From Acholoe squamosa (lineage: Eukaryota > Annelida > Polychaeta > Phyllodocida > Polynoidae): a stretch of 64,000 bases of DNA. The notes below the pieces were generated by a model, which was not told where the DNA came from, ran no database searches, and saw only the letters and a list, made by a program, of their open reading frames with translations. This document shows, one piece after another, positions 62,901 through 64,000 of this stretch. The translations under genes were made by a program, and so were the position numbers. The DNA lies in NCBI GenBank assembly GCA_949317995.1, contig OX439038.1:2808001-2872000 (forward strand). The letters are read 5' to 3'. How positions within the stretch are numbered: position 1 is the first letter of the stretch; every line of letters starts with the position of its first letter.

Positions 62901-64000
62901 GTATGATGGTAGTGTGTGATTATTATACGAAATACACTAAAGTATTTCCACTACCGGACCACAAAGCAATTACTTGTGCCGAAGCTTTTGTAAAAGGTTG
63001 GGTACTAAGCTTCGGTGTACCATTAATGTTACACAGTGACCAAGGCAGAGAGTTCGAATCAAATCTCTGGCAGGGTATGTGCGAATACTTAGCTATTTGC
63101 AAGACTAGAACCAATCCGTATAGACCACAAAGCGACGGATTGGTGGAAAGGTTCAATAGAACCCTCATCCAAGTCCTAAAGTCACTCGTTAATGAACATA
63201 TGGATGACTGGGATGAGCAATGTCATTTTGTGACACATGCTTATAATAGTACGGTACATTCAAGTACAAATTGTTCTCCGAACCTTTTAGTATTCGGAGA
63301 GGATTTGATAATGCCTGCTGACCTAGTTTTTGGAGTCGTAGGAATGGACCCTGAACTACCTTGCCATGTAGTTTTTGTGGAATGTTTAAGAGACAGATTT
63401 AGAAAAGCATATGAGTCTGTCCGAATTGATTTGGAGAAAAGTGCCAAATGGCAGAAAGTAGGATACGATACCGATCTGAAGCATCGGAAATTCCAATCCG
63501 GAGACAGAGTCCTCAGATTACATGAACCGCTTAGACACATAAAATTAGCGTCTAATTGGGACGGTCCCTTTACTATAACACAAATTATCAGTGATTGTAC
63601 CGTAATTATTAAGTCTGACCTTGGTCGACTCTATAAGTCAAATGTGGCTAGATTAAGGAGATGGTCTGGGAGGGAGACCTCCACAGAAATGTATGGTGAA
63701 GGTTCCGGAAAGATCCTGAACCAGAATCGCATAATAGACCAGGTAGAGAACACTACAGTGAAGCGCGGCCGTGGCAGACCCAAGAAGTGTTCCGAATCAG
63801 TGACACCCACGCCAACACCGATTAAGCGTGGGGGAGTTAAAAAAGTCTCGGCAGGTGAAGACAAAAAGAAGAGGAAAGGTGTTTCTAAGGCTAAGAAGCA
63901 CCTAGAGAAAGCTCTTCAGACTGTCAGGTCCGATAAAGAACTATCCGAGAAGGGGAGATACGTTCGCCGCAGCCCCCGAATTGCCCAGAGGACTGCAGTG
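59915..64000 (+). CDS. pol: Pol polyprotein, 3' end outside window (PR-RT-RNase H-IN plus AT-hook tail)
   Basis: The frame is open from 59915 to the window end with no ATG before the protease. Protease has LVDTGAS (aspartate codon 60206). Reverse transcriptase has FCIDYRKL, PFGLCNAP and catalytic YLDD (61466-61477). RNase H has DTDAS and TKRELLAV. Integrase has an HHCC region (H-x-H near 62655-62680, CPDCC near 62762) and a DD35E core: D at 62858, D at 63038, E at 63146. WDGPF is the GPY/F-type module. The remaining tail is strongly basic, with an AT-hook KRGRGRPKK at 63761-63787 and further Lys/Arg clusters, ending in RRSPRIAQ. AT-hooks bind the minor groove of AT-rich DNA, so the tail may guide integration; this is inference. 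It is distant from the pol at 7349 in sequence and codon use. Confidence 0.93.
63761..63787 (+). other. AT-hook motif in the integrase tail
   Basis: KRGRGRPKK contains the GRGRP core of AT-hooks with flanking basic residues. It follows the GPF module by about 75 residues. It takes the place that chromodomains hold in chromoviruses. Confidence 0.8.

Larger units (their letters stand above)
56507..64000 (+). mobile_element. Second Ty3/gypsy-like retrotransposon, 3' end outside window
   Basis: It has a probable 5' LTR with TATA box and poly(A) signal, a primer binding site, gag and pol in Ty3/gypsy order. It is much AT-richer than the element at 4849 and unrelated to it except in general pol homology. 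Pol is open to the window end and gag lacks internal stops, so it may be young, but with no 3' LTR visible its age cannot be judged. Confidence 0.93.

Overview
The window is repeat-rich, gene-poor nuclear DNA of a eukaryote, most probably an invertebrate animal. It holds two Ty3/gypsy-type LTR retrotransposon families, one decayed APE-type LINE, tRNA-derived modules, many short terminal-inverted-repeat (TIR) elements, TA microsatellites and satellite arrays. I found no host protein-coding gene. The species cannot be named from the sequence alone.

Layout. 1-4579 is the 5' part of a GC-rich Ty3-like element on the minus strand, running off the left edge. After a 269-bp spacer, 4849-15930 is a second, complete, almost identical copy in the opposite orientation (350-bp LTRs, ATAT target duplication). 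Together they form a ~9.4-kb palindrome. Each copy carries a different break in gag: a nonsense codon in the left copy, a 20-bp deletion in the right. The pol frame of the right copy continues ~1,220 codons past integrase, through an Arg/Ser-rich stretch, two C2H2 zinc fingers and a very long P/S/T/A-rich tail. 15935-34100 is AT-rich interspersed-repeat DNA. 34114-37999 is a dead LINE split by a hairpin-bearing element. 38200-56500 is more layered repeats and two related satellites. 56507-64000 is the 5' LTR, gag and most of pol of a second, AT-richer Ty3-like element running off the right edge; its Gag has a coiled coil and a Gly/Asn-rich low-complexity domain, and its integrase tail carries an AT-hook.

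The most unusual signal is a set of three ~122-127-bp hairpins (23141, 35311, 40723). Their arm sequences differ greatly from one another, but arm length, bulge positions and a structured tip (GA, 4-bp GC stem, GNA/GNNA loop, GA) are kept, with compensatory changes in the tip stem. Two of them head ~870-890-bp elements with further inverted repeats and a tRNA-like module; the third has tRNA-like modules downstream too. This looks like a non-autonomous mobile family whose folded single strand matters.

How the parts work together: the gag, protease, RT, RNase H and integrase reading frames serve retrotransposon copying. The short TIR elements depend on transposases not present here. Related 'empty' copies inside the window show one TIR family (four copies) entering CAG target triplets, and another family (49787) appears to have given rise to the satellite at 54440-55712.
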